Assembly (NCBI GenBank): GCA_030453435.1
Contig: JAKDKI010000091.1
Coordinates: 1-7,934, forward strand
Length of the DNA stretch: 7,934 bases
Reading direction: 5' to 3'
Origin: Kocuria sp.
GTDB lineage: Bacteria; Actinomycetota; Actinomycetes; Actinomycetales; Micrococcaceae
The notes beneath the pieces were generated by a model. It was not told where the DNA came from. It did not search any database and was given only the letters and a program-made list of their open reading frames with translations. Position 1 is the stretch's first letter; the number at the start of each line of letters is the position of its first letter. Shown here in pieces: positions 6,863 to 7,934 of this stretch. Both the position numbers and the translations under genes were made by a program.

Positions 6863-7934
6863 CCGGCCGTCACGACCGGGGCGCCCTCAACGGGCTGGCC
6901 GTTCTCGTCGAGTTCCATGTCCTCGGCCATGAGATTCGCCTGCTGGAGCAGGGTCTCTACGATCTGATCCTCGGGGACGGTCTTGATGACCTCTCCCTTG
7001 ACGAAGATCTGACCCTTGCCGTTACCCGATGCCACGCCCAAGTCAGCCTCGCGCGCTTCGCCGGGTCCGTTGACCACACAGCCCATGACGGCCACGCGCA
7101 ACGGAACGGTCAAGTGCTCGAGGCCCTTGGTCACGTCGTCGGCGAGCTTGTACACATCCACCTGGGCGCGTCCACAGGACGGGCAGGACACGATTTCCAA
7201 CTTGCGCGGGCGCAGACCCAGCGACTGCAGGATCTGATTGCCCACCTTGACCTCTTCGACCGGGGGCGCTGACAGCGAGACGCGAATGGTGTCACCGATG
7301 CCCTGTCCCAGCAAGATGCCGAAGGCGGTCGCGGACTTCACGGTGCCCTGTAGTGCAGGCCCGGCTTCGGTCACGCCCAGGTGCAACGGCCAGTCGCCGC
7401 GCTCGGCGAGCAACTGGTAGGCGCGCACCATGGTGACGGGGTCGTTGTGCTTGACGGAAATCTTGAAGTCGTGGAAGTCGTGTTCCTCGAACAGGGAAGC
7501 CTCCCACACAGCGGATTCCATGAGCGCCTCGGGGGTGGCCTTGCCGTACTTCTCAAGCAGTCGCTTGTCCAGGGAGCCCGCATTCACGCCGATCCGGATG
7601 GAGACACCGGCGGCTTCTGCCGCGCGGGAAATGCCCTCGATCTGATCGTCGAACTTCCGAATGTTGCCCGGATTCACACGGACCGCCGCGCAGCCGGCGT
7701 CGATGGCTGCGTACACGTACTTGGGCTGGAAGTGAATATCCGCGATCACCGGAATGGGTGATTTCTTGGCGATGATGGGGAGCGCATCAGCATCGTCCTG
7801 GGACGGGCAGGCCACTCGCACGATGTCGCAACCGGCGGCATTGAGCTCCGCGATCTGCTGCAACGTGGCGTTGATGTCCGTGGTGGGCGTGGTGGTCATC
7901 GACTGCACGCTGACCGGGAAATCCGATCCGACAC
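6859..7934 (-). CDS. ispG: 4-hydroxy-3-methylbut-2-enyl diphosphate synthase IspG (partial, N-terminus beyond right edge)
   Basis: IspG (GcpE) is the cytoplasmic 4Fe-4S enzyme that reductively converts MEcPP to HMBPP in the MEP isoprenoid pathway. The frame stays open to the right edge: the residues [19 protein letters not shown] match the usual start of the TIM-barrel domain, so the GTG at 7908 is an internal valine codon and the true start lies outside. The barrel contains VIADIHF (minus-strand codons around 7740) and KISVKHND. The C-terminal domain holds the cluster ligands: SCPSCGR (cysteines at 7183-7185 and 7174-7176) and [10 protein letters not shown], which supplies the third Cys and the Glu ligand. 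The C-terminal extension past the cluster is of normal length and ends in TGA at 6859-6861, overlapping the acetyltransferase start. In Actinobacteria dxr and a site-2 protease gene commonly precede it and would lie to the right. Confidence 0.97.
   Translation of the reverse strand, partial: VGSDFPVSVQSMTTTPTTDINATLQQIAELNAAGCDIVRVACPSQDDADALPIIAKKSPIPVIADIHFQPKYVYAAIDAGCAAVRVNPGNIRKFDDQIEGISRAAEAAGVSIRIGVNAGSLDKRLLEKYGKATPEALMESAVWEASLFEEHDFHDFKISVKHNDPVTMVRAYQLLAERGDWPLHLGVTEAGPALQGTVKSATAFGILLGQGIGDTIRVSLSAPPVEEVKVGNQILQSLGLRPRKLEIVSCPSCGRAQVDVYKLADDVTKGLEHLTVPLRVAVMGCVVNGPGEAREADLGVASGNGKGQIFVKGEVIKTVPEDQIVETLLQQANLMAEDMELDENGQPVEGAPVVTAG

Noticed and set aside
6859..7908. Start of ispG at the GTG at 7908
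   Set aside because: The frame is open to the window edge and the residues before it (VGSDFPVS) fit the IspG family, so the gene is truncated by the window and 7908 is internal.

Overview
The window looks like a core chromosomal segment of a moderately high-GC actinobacterium. The gene content and order (ispG, DUF4081-type GNAT acetyltransferase, then proS, then rimP on the same strand with a divergent alanine-rich membrane protein beside rimP) match the conserved actinobacterial block known from Mycobacterium and Micrococcaceae. Frequent GTG starts, an alanine-rich proteome and strong GC3 bias agree. The genus cannot be fixed from the sequence alone; a Micrococcaceae-like organism is a reasonable guess. 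I see no mobile element, CRISPR array, tRNA or rRNA, and no insertion-type accessory island.

Layout, left to right. Positions 1-462 hold the N-terminal 154 codons of rimP on the minus strand, running off the left edge. A 63-bp divergent intergenic gap leads to a plus-strand gene (526-1503) for a single-pass, alanine-rich membrane-anchored protein of unknown function. Its stop overlaps by 14 bp the stop of a convergent YfcA-like TauE/SafE permease (1490-2296, minus). Only 30 bp separate that permease from the end of proS (2327-4156, minus), so the two are probably co-transcribed. Upstream of proS is a strong intrinsic terminator hairpin (about 4189-4234) that ends the transcript of a predicted lipoprotein gene (4255-5001, minus). 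Next comes a decayed tandem paralogue of that lipoprotein (5087-5907, minus), broken by a frameshift inside its lipobox and by an in-frame amber codon. The right end is an isoprenoid pair: ispG (6859-7934, minus, cut by the right edge) overlaps by ATGA a DUF4081/GNAT acetyltransferase (5999-6862, minus).

Most of the window is housekeeping: ribosome maturation (RimP), prolyl-tRNA charging (ProS) and the penultimate step of the MEP pathway (IspG). The less understood material is the two-copy lipoprotein family, whose members share a signal peptide, two spaced cysteines and a C-terminal strand motif; one copy appears intact and one dead. The arrangement of terminator and proS, with only about 32 bp between the T-tract and the proS start codon, is the other point worth a second look. 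I did not find a convincing undescribed multi-gene system here.
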